DNA of 56,400 nucleotides from Parendozoicomonas sp. Alg238-R29 (GCF_947331445.1 NZ_CAMZOG010000023.1:1-56400), one strand, 5' to 3'. Numbered from the stretch's first letter, positions 8,380-18,419 are shown. Notes: generated by a model from the sequence alone, not told the origin. A program made the numbers and translations.

Positions 8380-8666
8380 TTCGAGGGCCGGTAGTTTATA
8401 TAACAACTATAAATATTAGTAGTGATTGTCGTGTGGATTGTTGGTTTTCTGTATAGATCTGGTGTGAGTTCGGTATGAACTGGAACTCTTTGTGGCTTTT
8501 CGTCCTCTGCTTGTATTTCTCGTCTTAGGGTTGTGACTCTGAATTGAACGAATATACGTAGTTACTGCTAGAGGTCAGATGCGCAGGGTGTAAAAAGGCG
8601 TATTATCAGGCTAGAAGAATTTTGTTTGCGCCCAGACTGCGGGCAATATTTGAGAGGAATCCTCGA

Positions 8667-10025
8667 GTGAGTGAATTTGATTACGACCTTTTTGTAATTG
8701 GTGCCGGTTCTGGTGGTGTGCGAGCTAGTCGTATGGCATCTGCTGCAGGTGCAAAAGTAGCTGTTGCAGAAGGTCGTTTCCTTGGGGGAACCTGTGTAAA
8801 TATTGGTTGTGTACCAAAAAAGCTGTTTGTATATGGCGCCCATTACGCGGAAGATTTTGAAGATGCCCGCGGCTATGGCTGGACAGTGGAAGGCGCAAAG
8901 TTTGACTGGCCGACACTGCGAGATAACAAAACCAAAGAAATTGAACGCCTCAATGGTATTTACGACAACCTGCTGAAAAATGCCGGTGTTGAGCTTATTA
9001 ACGGTTACGCCAAAGTTGTAGATGCCAACACGGTTGAGATTAAGGGCAAGCAGTATTCAGCTGAGCGTATTCTGGTTGTGCCTGGTGCCAAACCTTTCGT
9101 TCCAGATTTTCCCGGTAAAGAGCATGTGATTGTTTCTGATGATGCTTTCTATCTGGAAACCTTCCCGAAGAAAGTTGTGGTTGTTGGTGGCGGTTATATT
9201 GCTGTTGAGTTTGCCGGCATCTTCCATGGTTTGGGAGCCGAAACCGTACAATCTTATCGTGGTGAGCTGTTTCTCCGTGGTTTTGATAACGACGTAAGGG
9301 AAACACTGCGGGATGAAATGATAGGCAAAGGTATCGATCTGCGTTTTAACAGTAATGTAGAGAAGGTTGATAAAGAGGCTGATGGCAGTTTAACAATTAC
9401 ATGGGCCGATGGTTCTACTGAAAGCTGCGATGCGGTTCTTTACGCTACTGGGCGTGTACCTAACACCAGTAATCTTGGACTGGAAAATATTGGTGTTGAG
9501 ATGGCGAAGAACGGAGCCATCAAGGTGAATAACAATTTCCAAAGCTCAGTGCCAAGCATCTATGCATTGGGTGATGTGATTGATCGCCTGCAGCTCACAC
9601 CTGTCGCCCTTTCCGAAGGTATGGCGTTGGTGAATCACCTTTACGGTGATAAAGAGTCGATAGCTATGGATTACGAGCATATTGCTACAGCGGTATTTAG
9701 CCAGCCCAATATTGGAACTGTTGGTTTAACCGAAGAGCAGGCCAGGGAAAAGTACAGCAATATTCAGGTGTTTAAATCCCGTTTCCGGCATATGAAGCAC
9801 ACGTTAAGTGGCCGTCAGGAAAAGACATTCATGAAACTGGTTGTGGATGGCGAAACTGACAGGGTTTTAGGATGCCATATGGTGGGTGCTGATGCTGGTG
9901 AAATTCTTCAGGGCTTGGCAGTAGCATTGAAAGCCGGGGCCACCAAGAAAATTTTTGATTCCACGATTGGTATTCATCCAACCGCTGCGGAAGAATTTGT
10001 GACTATGCGTACGCCTGCCGAATAA
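8667..10025 (+). CDS. gor: glutathione-disulfide reductase
   Basis: FAD-dependent cytosolic homodimer that reduces GSSG with NADPH. The 452-residue protein has the FAD dinucleotide fold GAGSGG at residues 12-17 and the redox-active C43-VNIG-C48 motif. The NADPH fold is [11 protein letters not shown] near residue 170, and the catalytic His437-Glu442 pair lies in [14 protein letters not shown]. The size matches E. coli Gor (450 aa). The GTG at 8667 has GAGAGGA at 8-nt spacing and matches the family start; the longer frame from a TTG at 8622 lacks similarity. It is monocistronic, divergent from the purine permease and convergent with the porin. Confidence 0.95.
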   Translation: MSEFDYDLFVIGAGSGGVRASRMASAAGAKVAVAEGRFLGGTCVNIGCVPKKLFVYGAHYAEDFEDARGYGWTVEGAKFDWPTLRDNKTKEIERLNGIYDNLLKNAGVELINGYAKVVDANTVEIKGKQYSAERILVVPGAKPFVPDFPGKEHVIVSDDAFYLETFPKKVVVVGGGYIAVEFAGIFHGLGAETVQSYRGELFLRGFDNDVRETLRDEMIGKGIDLRFNSNVEKVDKEADGSLTITWADGSTESCDAVLYATGRVPNTSNLGLENIGVEMAKNGAIKVNNNFQSSVPSIYALGDVIDRLQLTPVALSEGMALVNHLYGDKESIAMDYEHIATAVFSQPNIGTVGLTEEQAREKYSNIQVFKSRFRHMKHTLSGRQEKTFMKLVVDGETDRVLGCHMVGADAGEILQGLAVALKAGATKKIFDSTIGIHPTAAEEFVTMRTPAE

Positions 10026-10040
10026 TTTTTCAAGGGCAAT

Positions 10041-10080
10041 AAAAAAGGGAAAAGCCGGGGAGGGCTTTTCCCTTTTCTTT
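10041..10080. terminator. bidirectional terminator between gor and porin
   Basis: AAGGGAAAAGCC (10045-10056) and GGCTTTTCCCTT (10063-10074) form a 12-bp stem. T-rich tracts follow on the plus strand and, through the A run at 10041-10046, on the minus strand. It serves both convergent genes. Confidence 0.85.
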
Positions 10081-10115
10081 TGGAGCTGTACTCGGTGTAT
10101 TAATTCAAGCTTGAA

Positions 10116-11381
10116 TTAGAATACAGACACAGAGTACTTCAGGTAAAGACGATCGCCTTTTTCGTCGCTCTTGGCAGTAACTGTATCAGTATCGCCGCGC
10201 TCATCCAGGCTGTAGTCGTAGTGGTACCAAGCGACAGACAGACCTTCTAATTGACCGTCAAAGGCATAGGATACATAGCTGCTCCACTCGCGACGATCAA
10301 ACTTGCTGGTGTCAGCCTTGTCACTACCTTTGGCAGTCGCCAGATCGATGCTCAAACCAGGCAGGCCCAGGTCGGCAAAGTTATAACCAGCAGTCAGCAG
10401 GTAAGCTTTTTCGCCTTTGGCCGAGTAGTCAGCCCACTGAGACAGGGAAGAATTAAAGGTGTCATCGTTACCGAGGTTGGTGTCCGTGTTTTTACCAATC
10501 CAGTCGCCGTCACGGGTGCGGTTGTAACCAGCACCAACATAAGCATTACCGAAGTTCAGGGTGGCGTTCAGGTTGTAGTAGTTGGAATCTTCGTTGCCAG
10601 ACTTACTGTCTGCGTCAGCAGTGGCATAGCGCACGTCGAAGTCAGCAGACAGGTCTTCTGCCAGTGGCAGACTGTAAGCAGCTTTGAGGAAGTTCTTCTT
10701 TACAAAGTCTTCAGCGCGAAGATGTTCAGCACTCAGATCAACGCCGGCGACGCTGTAGCTGGCGCCCACAATACGTACGTAATCACTGCTGTAGTCATCA
10801 TTGAAGGACGACTGGTCACGCTTGCTGCCGCCAGTCAGATTAGAAGCATACAGGTTCAGGCCCATGTATTCAGCTGTTACGTCCAGACCGTAAGAACTAG
10901 CACTCAGGATACGGGAGCCAGAGTTACCGAATAGCTCAAAGCCGCGCTTCTTAACACCCCAAGAACCGCCCAAGTTTAAATCACCCAGAGCGTACTTGGC
11001 TTTCAGGTAAGCTTGCTGAACACCTGCGAAGTCATTAGCCTCGCCATCGGAGCCAGTAGGCAGGTTAGAGTTGCTAGAATCGTCGTTGTTCTTCAGTGAG
11101 TGAGCTGCACCAACAGTGACAACGGCGCCAATGACATTATTGATGTAGCCAGTGTCAAAGTCAGCAATGATAGCCTGAGCCCATTCGTCACGCTCGAGAT
11201 CTCCTTGCAGAGAACCATCACTTTTACGAACATTGTTGTAATCGTAGTCTTCATCCCAGAGGTGGTTCTTGTAGCTCAGCTTCAGGGAAGGATCAAAAGT
11301 TACAACCTCTGCAGCTTGAGCAGAAGTGGTAGCTACAGCAGCAGCGATAGCTGCGCTCAATAAGGATGCTTTCAGCTTCAT
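10116..11381 (-). CDS. OprD-family outer-membrane porin
   Basis: Outer-membrane beta-barrel channel of 421 residues. It has a signal peptide (cleavage after TTSAQA, before AEVVTF), many alternating amphipathic strands, an acidic/aromatic composition and a terminal Phe (YLKYSVSVF) as the BAM recognition signal. The FDPSLKLSYKNHLWDEDYDY opening and the WAQAIIADFDTGYI segment are typical of the OprD group, which includes substrate-selective porins for amino acids, peptides or chitosugars. The 290-bp upstream region is AT-rich and contains a perfect palindrome. A second porin 3' remnant lies just upstream at 11672. The substrate is unknown. Confidence 0.85.
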   Translation of the reverse strand: MKLKASLLSAAIAAAVATTSAQAAEVVTFDPSLKLSYKNHLWDEDYDYNNVRKSDGSLQGDLERDEWAQAIIADFDTGYINNVIGAVVTVGAAHSLKNNDDSSNSNLPTGSDGEANDFAGVQQAYLKAKYALGDLNLGGSWGVKKRGFELFGNSGSRILSASSYGLDVTAEYMGLNLYASNLTGGSKRDQSSFNDDYSSDYVRIVGASYSVAGVDLSAEHLRAEDFVKKNFLKAAYSLPLAEDLSADFDVRYATADADSKSGNEDSNYYNLNATLNFGNAYVGAGYNRTRDGDWIGKNTDTNLGNDDTFNSSLSQWADYSAKGEKAYLLTAGYNFADLGLPGLSIDLATAKGSDKADTSKFDRREWSSYVSYAFDGQLEGLSVAWYHYDYSLDERGDTDTVTAKSDEKGDRLYLKYSVSVF

Positions 11382-11477
11382 ATGTGTGTCTTCTAATTTG
11401 TTGTGTGTTTGTAATTATTACGTCATTCCTTTGTAAGAAACGACGTGCGCTATGAGCATATCAGAAGATTTTTTTGT

Positions 11478-11491
11478 TTTGCACGTGCAAA
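11478..11491. promoter_or_regulatory. perfect palindrome upstream of porin, candidate operator
   Basis: TTTGCACGTGCAAA is a perfect 14-bp palindrome about 100 nt before the porin ATG, in an AT-rich region. Such symmetry with a CG centre is typical of dimeric repressor sites (LacI/GntR classes), but no specific regulator can be named. A further inverted repeat CTGGTGCA / TGCACCAG lies upstream (11550-11589). The remainder of 11382-11620 shows nothing else clear. Confidence 0.4.
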
Positions 11492-11617
11492 TGCGTATTT
11501 TTTGCCCGTGTTGGTAAAAAGAATGTAACAAATTTTGTTTTGAAAACTACTGGTGCAGGAAAAATGGCGTAAAAAGTTTTTTGCACCAGATTGAATGGTT
11601 TCTGAGAGGCAAATAAA

Positions 11618-11650
11618 AACGGGAGAAGTGTTAATGTCTCCCGTTAGAAC
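11618..11650 (-). terminator. minus-strand terminator of the porin remnant
   Basis: On the minus strand ACGGGAGA - 10 nt - TCTCCCGT followed by TTTTATTTG is a strong intrinsic terminator. It lies just after the stop codon of the porin remnant at 11672 and serves no intact gene. Confidence 0.75.
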
Positions 11651-11671
11651 GCTATATGGTAGATTCTGGAA

Positions 11672-11746
11672 TTAGAGTACTTCCATGGTGTAGATCAGGT
11701 ATGCTCGGTTAATTTGCTGATTGTAGGTGGTGCCCAGCCTTAAAGC
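11672..11746 (-). pseudogene. 3' remnant of a second outer-membrane porin
   Basis: The last 24 codons of a beta-barrel protein read SALRLGTTYNQQINRAYL then IYTMEVL and stop. Spacing and amphipathicity match the final two strands of OprD-type porins, and the fragment is followed by a typical terminator. Upstream the similarity ends where a LysR remnant on the other strand begins, so the gene has been truncated by deletion. It is probably a paralog of the adjacent intact porin. Confidence 0.55.
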
Positions 11747-12080
11747 GCTACTGCTGCAGTGTGACGGAAGCGGCAAAACATCTCTGTGTAACTCAGCCAG
11801 CAATGAGTTGAAACCTGGCGCAATTGCGTGAAGGCTGTGTGATCGGCTGTTGGTTCGAACAGGAAACAGAACAACGCTTTCTGAGATGGCGCAGGCAATT
11901 TATTCACGGGTAAACCGGCTGGTCGTTGAACCCAAAACCTCCAGCCCCAGCTTTACTGCGACCAAATCTATTCTGGCAGGGAGTGATTATATTTCTTTCT
12001 ATACACCATTGAAGGAAGTACTCGACGAGCAACTGACTGGTGGTGCGGCAGGTTCCGGGATCGCATTGATCAATGTATGA
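11743..12080 (+). pseudogene. degenerate LysR-type transcriptional regulator
   Basis: Bases 11758-11805 encode SVTEAAKHLCVTQPAMS, a textbook LysR winged-helix motif, then a TGA stop in place of the next codon and NLAQLRE. A frameshift leads into LLVRTGNRTTLSEMAQ and AIYSRVNRLV (about 11847-11930), the end of the DNA-binding domain and linker. This is fused directly to TATKSILAGSDYISFYTPLK, the style of a LysR effector domain C-terminus, ending at 12080. About 150 central codons are missing. The gene therefore has a nonsense codon, a frameshift and an internal deletion. It faces away from the neighbouring porin remnant. Confidence 0.7.
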
Positions 12081-12174
12081 GTCGAGTGATGGAGAGGGAT
12101 TTGAATCTGGTTTCCGCATCAACCAGTAGCCGGACTGTGCAAGAAAGTGGCATCGAAATGATGTAACGCTTCAA

Positions 12175-12393
12175 CTAATTTGATGGTCTTCGGGTTGTGG
12201 CTGTTGTTTGTGAAAGAGACTGCTGCAGCTTTTTCATATCCTGCGTCACCTTTTGGCATCGGGCGTTTTGCCGAGCCAGTTTTTCTTCAAGCCTAATCAG
12301 ACTGAAATTCATCTTCTTCAGATTTTTTAATGCCTTCTGAAGTTTGTCGGTGTATTCCTGCTCCGTGTTGTGTTGTGCATTCTGATTGTTCAT
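12175..12393 (-). CDS. small coiled-coil hypothetical protein
   Basis: A possible 72-residue soluble protein, almost entirely predicted helix (TDKLQKALKNLKKMNFSLIR, EEKLARQNARCQKVTQDMKK) with heptad spacing of Leu and Met. There is no signal peptide and no family I recognise. The ribosome site before the ATG is weak. The coding-like composition supports it modestly. It lies downstream of the GIY-YIG gene on the same strand but is separated from it by a terminator. Confidence 0.45.
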   Translation of the reverse strand: MNNQNAQHNTEQEYTDKLQKALKNLKKMNFSLIRLEEKLARQNARCQKVTQDMKKLQQSLSQTTATTRRPSN

Positions 12394-12461
12394 TCTGCCG
12401 AAATCCGTCTCTTATCTGTTCAGATTTCAGTTTAGACCAGTCTGGGCAGCTGGATGGTCAG

Positions 12462-12490
12462 ATAAAAAGAAACCCGGCAGAACCGGGTTT
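12462..12490 (-). terminator. terminator of the GIY-YIG-like gene
   Basis: On the minus strand AAACCCGG - TTCTG - CCGGGTTT is followed by CTTTTTATC, immediately after the stop codon at 12511. Confidence 0.85.
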
Positions 12491-12510
12491 CAGAACGTTA
12501 TGGTATTTAA

Positions 12511-13608
12511 TTAATGATAAAGAGCGGCAGTATCTACTGGCATGGAAGCTACACGGTTATTGAGCTCGGCCAACAGCTCTTTGATCTGATTCTTTTCGGC
12601 ATCAATTACATCACTGGTGCGCTTGACGCGTAGTTCACGGTGGCGCTCCATAGCTTCTATGAGTCGTAGTTCTTTTTCACTGAAAACCTTGGCGGGTTTT
12701 TCCAGTGGTTGTTCAATGGTCTCTGGTTCAGTGGGCTCTTCTGCTGAGGCTTCCGTTTGCTGGAAAGCTTTAGGCGCTTCAGATAAAGAGTCAGCTTCAA
12801 CAGGCTGGGTTCTTTTCTGTGTTTCCAGTTGGCTGGCTGCCTGAGCGTTACCAGCAAGAACGCCATCAACCGCAGCGGTAATAGCCGCTAGTTGAGCATT
12901 AATGGTATCGTCAATGCTTACGTCCAGCTTCACGTTGCCCGTGGTACGGGATGTACGCTTTGGATCAACAGGCTTTGGCTGCGCGGCCGCTTTTTGATCT
13001 TCTTCTTTTGCGGCTGCGGCCAGAATAGCTTTGGCTGCGGCAACAGCATCAAAAGAAGAGTTGGTGCTGAAAGATTTTGTGGCTGTCGGCTTGGCGGCTT
13101 TCGGAATGCTGGTTTTTTGTTTGATGGCAGGTTGGGCAGGGGCTTCTGCCTTGATAACCCGGCCTTTTGCTTCTGCAGGCTTAGCTTCTTCAGAAACTTT
13201 GGCTTTTGTTTGCTCTGTTGGAGTGTCGTCAGTGGCGTTGTCACTGTCAGTAGCGAATGTGTCCAGTAGATCGAGCAGTTCTTTTTCAGCTTCTGATTTT
13301 TTGCGCCTAACCGGTGTCTTTTTCTTGATAACAACAACACTGGTTTTGTGACCGCGAAGGCTAATGGCATTCAGGGTTTCAAGGGCGTCCTGTTCAAGTT
13401 CCGCAAGCTCTTGGCGAGAGTCCGCCATATCGTAGATTTCACGGATGAAAGCATCGCAACCGTAGGTGCGAATGTCACGGTAAAGAGGGAAATCAAGATT
13501 CTGCTCAGCAGCGGCCACCATGCGTTCCCATTGAGCATCCAGATCGTTGCGGGTGGAGCCGACATAAACCTGGTGGGTAATCGTGTTGGTGACGGTAAAA
13601 ATTATCAA
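12511..13608 (-). CDS. GIY-YIG-like domain protein with long acidic/Ala-rich tail
   Basis: A 365-residue cytosolic protein. Residues 1-90 resemble a GIY-YIG nuclease fold: IIFTVTNTITHQVYVGST carries a divergent first motif and a YVG in place of YIG, followed by helices and ALETLNAISLRGHK. The classical catalytic Arg and Glu cannot be placed with confidence, so it may be a binding rather than cutting domain. Residues about 95-310 are low-complexity Lys/Ala/Glu/Thr/Pro-rich and probably disordered. The last 55 residues (EKELRLIEAMERHRELRVKR onward) are predicted helical. Function unknown. It is monocistronic with its own terminator, upstream of ispB on the same strand. Confidence 0.7.
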   Translation of the reverse strand: MIIFTVTNTITHQVYVGSTRNDLDAQWERMVAAAEQNLDFPLYRDIRTYGCDAFIREIYDMADSRQELAELEQDALETLNAISLRGHKTSVVVIKKKTPVRRKKSEAEKELLDLLDTFATDSDNATDDTPTEQTKAKVSEEAKPAEAKGRVIKAEAPAQPAIKQKTSIPKAAKPTATKSFSTNSSFDAVAAAKAILAAAAKEEDQKAAAQPKPVDPKRTSRTTGNVKLDVSIDDTINAQLAAITAAVDGVLAGNAQAASQLETQKRTQPVEADSLSEAPKAFQQTEASAEEPTEPETIEQPLEKPAKVFSEKELRLIEAMERHRELRVKRTSDVIDAEKNQIKELLAELNNRVASMPVDTAALYH

Positions 13609-13800
13609 GAGGCTGCAACCCTGTTTGACTGGAGTAATGACTGAAGCGCGAGGCGCGACATTATAGCGACCTTGGCGAGAGTGTGAAGTGGGTTTTTAGT
13701 CAGTATTTCACGAATATTTTATTGTGTTGGAACTTTGGGTTATTGAATGGGAGTGGGAATAACCGTTGTCGTATAAGTTGCGAAAATAAAAAGGTGGTTT

Positions 13801-13837
13801 AAAAAATAGGTTCGGCCTGAAAGATGCGTTCAGGCCG
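13801..13837 (-). terminator. terminator of ispB
   Basis: On the minus strand CGGCCTGAA - 7 nt - TTCAGGCCG, then AACCTATTTTTT, 15 nt after the ispB stop. Confidence 0.85.
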
Positions 13838-13851
13838 ATAGGGTCGTGTGG

Positions 13852-14832
13852 TTAGGCGGTTCGGCTTACTGAGAAATTAGCAAGATCAATCATGGCTTGC
13901 TGGTGTGCGCTTTCTGGCAGAATACTCACTGCATGAATCGCTTTTTGAGCTTCTTCCTTTGCGCGTTGAGCGGTGTAACCCAATGCGCCGGTAGCGCTAA
14001 TCGCATTCATGACTTCGTCGAGATGATCCATACCGTTTCCGCGAATGGCTTTACGGATAACAGCGTTTTGATCGCTGTTGCCATTTTTCATAGCGTAAAT
14101 CAGAGGTAAGGTGACTTTACCCTCCGCAAGATCATCGCCCACATTCTTACCCATGGTTTCACTGTTACCGGTGTAGTCCAGAAGGTCATCGACTAACTGA
14201 AAAGCCAGACCAAGATGGTTGCCATAAGCTTTCAGTGCTTCGGTTTCTTCTTGTGAGGCTTTGGCGAGAAGTGCGGCTGTATGGGTAGATGCTTCAAACA
14301 GCATGGCGGTTTTACAGCGAATGACTTCCATGTACTGTTCTTCGCTGAGGTCAGGAGAGCGTACATTGATAAGCTGCATCACTTCACCTTCAGAAATAAC
14401 GTTGGTGGCGGTAGCGAGTGCGGAGATGACATCCATATCGCCAATGCTGACCATCATCTCGAAGGAACGGGAGAACAAAAAGTCACCAACCAGTACGCTG
14501 GGTGAGTTGCCCCATTTTGCGTTGGCGGTAGATCGGCCTCGGCGCAGATCGGAAGAATCCACTACATCGTCGTGAAGCAGTGTGGCGGTATGAAGGAACT
14601 CAATAACGGCTGCAAGGGTAGCCTGCTGTTTGCCTTTGTAGCCGCAGGCACCGGCGCTGAGCAAAACAAGCAGAGGGCGCAGGCGTTTGCCTCCAGCATC
14701 TATAATGTAGTGGCCGATTTTTTCTACCAGCGTAACATCCGAGTGCAGCTGATTCATGATGCATTCGTTTACGGTCTGGAATTCCTCTTTGACCGTAGAG
14801 TAGATACGGCGGAGATCGTCGTTCTGAGGCAT
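13852..14832 (-). CDS. ispB: octaprenyl diphosphate synthase
   Basis: Trans-polyprenyl synthase making the C40 (or similar) side chain of ubiquinone and menaquinone from FPP and IPP. The 326-residue protein has GGKRLRP (47-53), the first Asp-rich motif LHDDVVD (D88, D89, D92) followed by RRG, and the second Asp-rich motif FQLVDDLLD (D215, D216, D219). The length matches E. coli IspB (323 aa). The frame stays open to 14898, but the ATG at 14832 (MPQNDDLRRIY) agrees with the family. The divergent arrangement with rplU-rpmA is conserved in gammaproteobacteria. Exact chain length is not determined by sequence alone. Confidence 0.94.
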   Translation of the reverse strand: MPQNDDLRRIYSTVKEEFQTVNECIMNQLHSDVTLVEKIGHYIIDAGGKRLRPLLVLLSAGACGYKGKQQATLAAVIEFLHTATLLHDDVVDSSDLRRGRSTANAKWGNSPSVLVGDFLFSRSFEMMVSIGDMDVISALATATNVISEGEVMQLINVRSPDLSEEQYMEVIRCKTAMLFEASTHTAALLAKASQEETEALKAYGNHLGLAFQLVDDLLDYTGNSETMGKNVGDDLAEGKVTLPLIYAMKNGNSDQNAVIRKAIRGNGMDHLDEVMNAISATGALGYTAQRAKEEAQKAIHAVSILPESAHQQAMIDLANFSVSRTA

Positions 14833-14970
14833 TAGTGGCGATACTTGTGTGAATCTGGTAGACGGGCTGATCGTATGGGGTGCCCACAGGGGTGTCAAGG
14901 AAATACACGGTCTGGAAGGCAGTCGTACTGATTGTTGGCAGTAGATGTCCGCTTTGGGTGCCAGAATGGC

Positions 14971-14999
14971 TTGTTTCAGTGTGAGTCATTCTCTACAAT
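14971..14999 (+). promoter_or_regulatory. sigma-70 promoter of rplU-rpmA
   Basis: TTGTTT (14971-14976), 17-bp spacer, TACAAT (14994-14999). It would give a leader of about 180 nt before rplU. The ispB-rplU gap (14833-15188) otherwise holds only the leader hairpins. Confidence 0.6.
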
Positions 15000-15133
15000 G
15001 CGCGATCCGTTCTGAAAGTCTTGATAGCAGCTGTTTGTTATGATCGGTCAGGAAGCTGGAGGCTTGTTGAGTCAACCAGATTCAGGAATTCGTTTCATGG
15101 GCGCTATCTCGTAAGCAGGCGGTTAACAAAAAA

Positions 15134-15175
15134 ACTCCACGTTGTGTGGATGCCTTTGACAAAAAGGCTAGGTTT
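15134..15175 (+). promoter_or_regulatory. rplU leader hairpins
   Basis: Two small stems precede rplU: TCCAC/GTGGA (about 15136-15150) and GCCTTT/AAAGGC (15152-15168), the latter followed by TAGGTTTTT. The second resembles a weak attenuator just upstream of the rplU ribosome site. Ribosomal-protein leaders are often autoregulated, but binding by L21 is speculation here. Confidence 0.35.
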
Positions 15176-15188
15176 TTCGGAGAATTCC

Positions 15189-15500
15189 ATGTACGCAGTT
15201 ATTAAAACTGGTGGCAAACAGTACCGTGTAGCCGAAGGGGAAACCCTGAAGGTTGAGAAACTGGACATTGCCACTGGTGAAGCCATCGAGCTGGACCAGG
15301 TTCTGCTGGTTGCCAACGGTGAAGACGTTAAGATCGGTGCTCCTGTTGTTGAAGGTGCAAAGGTTAACGCTGAGATCGTTGCTCACGGTCGTGGCAAGAA
15401 GGTGACTATCGTTAAGTTCCGTCGCCGGAAGCATCACCGTAAGCAAATGGGCCACCGTCAGTGGTTCACTGAAATCAAAATTACTGGCATCAGCGCCTGA
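15189..15500 (+). CDS. rplU: 50S ribosomal protein L21
   Basis: Large-subunit protein of 103 residues. [49 protein letters not shown] and [11 protein letters not shown] are the L21 signatures. The frame is open upstream to 15021, but the ATG at 15189 has GGAG at proper spacing and gives exactly the family length. It is the first gene of rplU-rpmA with an 18-bp gap. Confidence 0.98.
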   Translation: MYAVIKTGGKQYRVAEGETLKVEKLDIATGEAIELDQVLLVANGEDVKIGAPVVEGAKVNAEIVAHGRGKKVTIVKFRRRKHHRKQMGHRQWFTEIKITGISA

Positions 15501-15518
15501 TTCGGAGGGTATTGACTC

Positions 15519-15776
15519 ATGGCACACAAAAAAGCAGGCGGTAGTACTCGTAATGGTCGCGATTCGGAAAGTAAACGCCTTGGCGTGAAGCGTTTCGGCG
15601 GCCAAGTTGTACTGGCTGGTAACATCCTGGTTCGTCAGCGTGGTACCAAGTTCCATGCTGGTGAAAACGTTGGTATGGGCAAGGATCACACCTTGTTCGC
15701 TAAAGCTGACGGCAAGGTTGTTTTCGAAGTAAAAGGCCCCAAGAACCGCAAGTACATTCGTGTAGAAGCGGCTTAA
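15519..15776 (+). CDS. rpmA: 50S ribosomal protein L27
   Basis: An 85-residue large-subunit protein whose N-terminal tail reaches the peptidyl-transferase centre. [29 protein letters not shown] and RQRGTKFH are diagnostic. The N-terminus starts directly with AHKKAGGS, without the cleavable extension seen in Firmicutes. GGAGG precedes the ATG. Confidence 0.98.
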   Translation: MAHKKAGGSTRNGRDSESKRLGVKRFGGQVVLAGNILVRQRGTKFHAGENVGMGKDHTLFAKADGKVVFEVKGPKNRKYIRVEAA

Positions 15777-15808
15777 TTGGCGTCTGGCTTTTTTCATTAA
15801 AAGCCCCA

Positions 15809-15836
15809 AAGCCCCGCTTGCGGGGCTTTTTTATTA
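15809..15836 (+). terminator. terminator of rplU-rpmA
   Basis: AAGCCCCGC - TT - GCGGGGCTT followed by TTTTATTATG: a near-ideal intrinsic terminator that separates rpmA from obgE. Confidence 0.93.
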
Positions 15837-15854
15837 TGTAGGTAACAAAAGTCA

Positions 15855-17166
<1,312 letters not shown>

Positions 17167-17219
17167 CATAAATAGTCATGAGCGAGCGCTAAGCAGTATT
17201 ATTCCCGAGGGGGTAAAAC

Positions 17220-18389
17220 ATGGGGGAGAGTAACGTGGATTTAGAAGTAAAATATAATGATCCTGAGGTCGCTCGCGGCCTGCTCTCTGCCAGTCGTTGT
17301 TGGGTGATTAAGATTGGCAGTGCTCTGCTAACTGACGATGGTACCCGACTGAATGCTGAAGGTATCCATTGTTGGGTAGCGCAGATCGCAGCCTTGAAAG
17401 CAAAAGGGATACAGCCTGTATTGGTGTCTTCTGGTGCAGTGGCTGCAGGAATGACTCGCCTTGGGTGGAAGGCTCGGCCTAAAGCTATGTATGAGCTGCA
17501 GGTAGCTGCCGCTGTTGGGCAGATGGGTTTGTCCCAGACCTGGCAGAGTGCCTTTGCCGAGCATGGTATAGAAACGGCCCAGGTTCTCTTGACTCACGCC
17601 GACCTTTCCAATCGCCAGCGTTATCTGAATGCCCGTAGTGCCTTGAATACCATGATGGGATTGGGGGTAATCCCGGTTGTGAACGAAAACGACAGTGTGG
17701 TTACCGATGAAATCCGTTTTGGTGATAACGACACTTTGGGCGCTCTTGTTGCCAATCTTGTTGAAGCGGATGCATTGCTTCTTTTGACTGACCAGGATGG
17801 TCTCTACACGGCTGACCCTCGAAGTAACCCTGATGCTGAGTTGGTAGATTTGCGTCATGCCAGTGACTCTTCTCTTGATGCAATGGCCGGTGAAAGTAAA
17901 GGTGTGCTCGGTCGAGGTGGCATGTTTACCAAGCTTCGGGCTGCTCGATTGGCTGCTCGCTCTGGTGCCAGTACGGTTATTGTGGGTGGGCGCATTGAGA
18001 ATGTGATTGAGCGCCTCTACAAGGCTGAATCTTTAGGTACACTACTTCTTCCTGATGAGGAGCGAACTGTAGCGCGTAAACGCTGGTTGGCTGGCCATTT
18101 GCAAATGAAGGGCAGGTTGAAGCTGGATGCAGGAGCCGTCAGAGCGTTGCGTAATGCTGGCTCTAGTCTTTTGCCTGTTGGGGTGCGCGGAGTTGAAGGT
18201 GTCTTCCAGCGTGGTGAAATGGTGGTTTGTGTGGATGAGAAAGGCCGAGAGGTTGCCCGCGGCCTGGTGAATTACTCATCAGGCGAGGTGGGTAAGGTTC
18301 TGGGGTTGCCCAGCAGTCAAATGGCTGAAGTGCTTGGTTTTACTGGTGAGCCGGAGTTGGTTCACCGGGATAATATGGTCATAGATTAA
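17220..18389 (+). CDS. proB: glutamate 5-kinase
   Basis: First enzyme of proline synthesis: phosphorylates glutamate to gamma-glutamyl phosphate, feedback-inhibited by proline. The 389-residue protein has an amino-acid kinase domain ([10 protein letters not shown] at about 30; [50 protein letters not shown]) and a C-terminal PUA domain ([30 protein letters not shown]). GAGGGGG lies 7 nt before the ATG at 17220. A GTG at 17235 with its own GGGGGAGAG is an alternative start. The obgE-proB order is conserved in Pseudomonas relatives. Confidence 0.96.
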   Translation: MGESNVDLEVKYNDPEVARGLLSASRCWVIKIGSALLTDDGTRLNAEGIHCWVAQIAALKAKGIQPVLVSSGAVAAGMTRLGWKARPKAMYELQVAAAVGQMGLSQTWQSAFAEHGIETAQVLLTHADLSNRQRYLNARSALNTMMGLGVIPVVNENDSVVTDEIRFGDNDTLGALVANLVEADALLLLTDQDGLYTADPRSNPDAELVDLRHASDSSLDAMAGESKGVLGRGGMFTKLRAARLAARSGASTVIVGGRIENVIERLYKAESLGTLLLPDEERTVARKRWLAGHLQMKGRLKLDAGAVRALRNAGSSLLPVGVRGVEGVFQRGEMVVCVDEKGREVARGLVNYSSGEVGKVLGLPSSQMAEVLGFTGEPELVHRDNMVID

Positions 18390-18419
18390 CCGTTTATTGT
18401 TTTATTGTTTCTCTGATTT

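Noticed and set aside
8311-8560. Purine riboswitch upstream of the permease
   Set aside because: Only a CTACC-like string is present; conserved junction and kissing-loop sequences are missing.
10251-10934. 227-aa plus-strand frame
   Set aside because: Antisense shadow of the porin gene, low-complexity Val/Gly translation.
11850-12080. Apparent 76-aa plus-strand gene
   Set aside because: It is the tail of a broken LysR gene, not an independent gene; recorded as a pseudogene.
11904-12122. 72-aa minus-strand frame
   Set aside because: Antisense to the LysR remnant and without coding-like features.
15168-15809. 213-aa antisense frame across rplU and rpmA
   Set aside because: Shadow of two certain ribosomal protein genes.
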